In this document: positions 19,142-19,783 of the stretch, piece after piece
Numbering within the stretch: position 1 is the first letter of the stretch
Layout: each line of letters starts with the position of its first letter
NCBI GenBank assembly: GCA_035555675.1
Contig: DATMGH010000076.1
Location: 1 to 19,783, forward strand
From: Solirubrobacter sp035555675
Lineage (GTDB): Bacteria; Actinomycetota; Thermoleophilia; Solirubrobacterales; Solirubrobacteraceae
Direction of reading: 5' to 3'
DNA length: 19,783 nucleotides
The notes under the pieces: model-generated
The model's database searches: none
What the model saw: only the letters and a program-made list of their open reading frames with translations
Told to the model about the DNA's origin: nothing
Position numbers and translations under genes: made by a program

Positions 19142-19249
19142 ATGCGCGAGCGCTTCGCCGCCTGGCTGGTCACGGGACCGCTGGGCCACCTGGCCTCCGG
19201 GATCGCCGACTGGGCGGTCCTGCTGTGGCGTGCGCTGCGGCGCAGATGA
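19142..19249 (+). CDS. Probable small 35-residue protein divergent from tig
   Basis: The frame begins ATG at 19142 with AAAGG five bases upstream, and ends TGA at 19247-19249. It reads MRERFAAWLVTGPLGHLASG, then IADWAVLLWRALRRR: a basic start, an amphipathic/hydrophobic middle with three tryptophans, and a basic end. Codon third positions are mostly G or C, as in the neighbours. Its start is only 31 nt from the tig start on the other strand, so a shared divergent promoter region is likely. The composition suggests membrane-surface association. I cannot name a family, and coding status needs comparative support. Confidence 0.5.
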   Translation: MRERFAAWLVTGPLGHLASGIADWAVLLWRALRRR

Positions 19250-19285
19250 GCGGCTCGATCAAGGCCGCGTCCGCGCCGGTGCTGC

Positions 19286-19783
19286 TCAGCGCGGCGTGAG
19301 CCGCCACGGCGGCGCCGGCAGCGGGCTCGCCGCCTGCGGCGTGACCGCGTCCAGCAGCAGGCCGAGGTAGCGCGGCCAGTGGTCGTCCATCGGGGTGCCG
19401 TCGGACGCCGGGCGGGTGGTCGCGCCGAGCATCCGCAGGAGCATCTGGACGTCCTCGGGGACGAGGTCGTCGCGGACGACGCCGGCGCGTTGCGCCCGCT
19501 CGAGCGGGCGCGCGGCGGCGGCCAGGAAGCGCTCGCGCTGCTCGTTGGTGAGCGCGGCGATGCCGAGGCGGTGCGAGACGACGTCGTAGAAGCCCTGGTT
19601 GGAGGCCTGCATGCGGGCGGCGGTCTGGACGTAGTGGGCGAACGCGGCCACCGGGTCCTCGATCTCCGTGGTCGCCTCCGAGAGACGCTCGATCTCGCCG
19701 AGGATGTCCTCGAAGATCGCGCGTACCAGCGCCTCCTTGGTCGGGAAGCGGCGGTAGAGCGTGCCCTTGCCCACCCCGGCCCG
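19286..19783 (-). CDS. TetR-family transcriptional regulator (5' end beyond right edge)
   Basis: The visible 165 residues start inside the DNA-binding domain: RAGVGKGTLYRRFPTKEALV is the recognition-helix region that defines TetR proteins. The rest is the helical ligand-binding domain, with features such as FYDVVSHRLGIAALT and ARPLERAQRAGVVRDDLVPEDVQMLLRML, the latter common in the C-terminal domain of this group. Such proteins usually repress efflux or metabolic genes near them and are released by a small ligand. The start codon and first helices lie outside the window, so the target operon cannot be judged. It is separated from tig by 175 bp holding the small plus-strand ORF; both TetR and tig are on the minus strand. 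Confidence 0.92.
   Translation of the reverse strand, partial: RAGVGKGTLYRRFPTKEALVRAIFEDILGEIERLSEATTEIEDPVAAFAHYVQTAARMQASNQGFYDVVSHRLGIAALTNEQRERFLAAAARPLERAQRAGVVRDDLVPEDVQMLLRMLGATTRPASDGTPMDDHWPRYLGLLLDAVTPQAASPLPAPPWRLTPR

Overview
The window is high-GC DNA (visibly around 70%) packed with genes, most of them on the minus strand. Gene order, single-copy housekeeping proteins, strong GC third-position bias and frequent GTG/TTG starts point to an actinomycete. The combination of a rod-shape cluster, one clpP and adjacent valS/folC/ndk fits a member of Thermoleophilia (Solirubrobacter/Conexibacter-like), but that placement is inference without a database search.

Layout from left to right. 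(1) 1-1121: the 5' end of a minus-strand NAD-dependent DNA ligase gene, divergent from a plus-strand IclR-family regulator. (2) 1107-9819, minus strand, read right to left: mreB, mreC, mreD, mrdA (PBP2), rodA, a Rne/Rng ribonuclease, rplU, rpmA. The stop/start junctions overlap or nearly touch (GTGA, TAGTG and TTGA overlaps, 9-nt gaps), so this looks like one long operon linking the cell-elongation machinery with RNA processing and two large-subunit ribosomal proteins. (3) 9820-10043: a mreB leader with a candidate promoter and a striking perfect 20-bp inverted repeat. (4) 10044-15772, minus strand, read right to left: valS, folC, a 38-residue membrane protein too short for usual gene finders, a two-TM double-zinc-ribbon protein, ndk and maf. 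(5) 15837-19110, minus strand: tig, clpP, clpX, a protein quality-control block. (6) 19142-19783: a probable 35-residue plus-strand peptide divergent from tig, then the minus-strand body of a TetR-family regulator cut by the window edge.

From memory, the order tig-clpP-clpX-valS-folC-ndk-mreBCD-pbp2-rodA-rne-rplU-rpmA resembles the Streptomyces chromosome, so most of the window is conserved core genome. No mobile element, CRISPR array, rRNA or tRNA was seen, and no gene-free stretch exceeds 300 bases; the longest is 9820-10043.

The unusual material is small-scale. It comprises an exact 23-bp repeat shared by the rplU and maf leaders, the 57-nt palindrome upstream of mreB, a TRAM-like extension on the RNase E/G protein, two insertions in PBP2, a 54-bp tandem repeat inside folC, two unlisted small proteins, and several starts with a TANNNT box 7-9 nt upstream that suggest leaderless transcription. 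I did not find a clear new multi-gene defence or biosynthetic system here.
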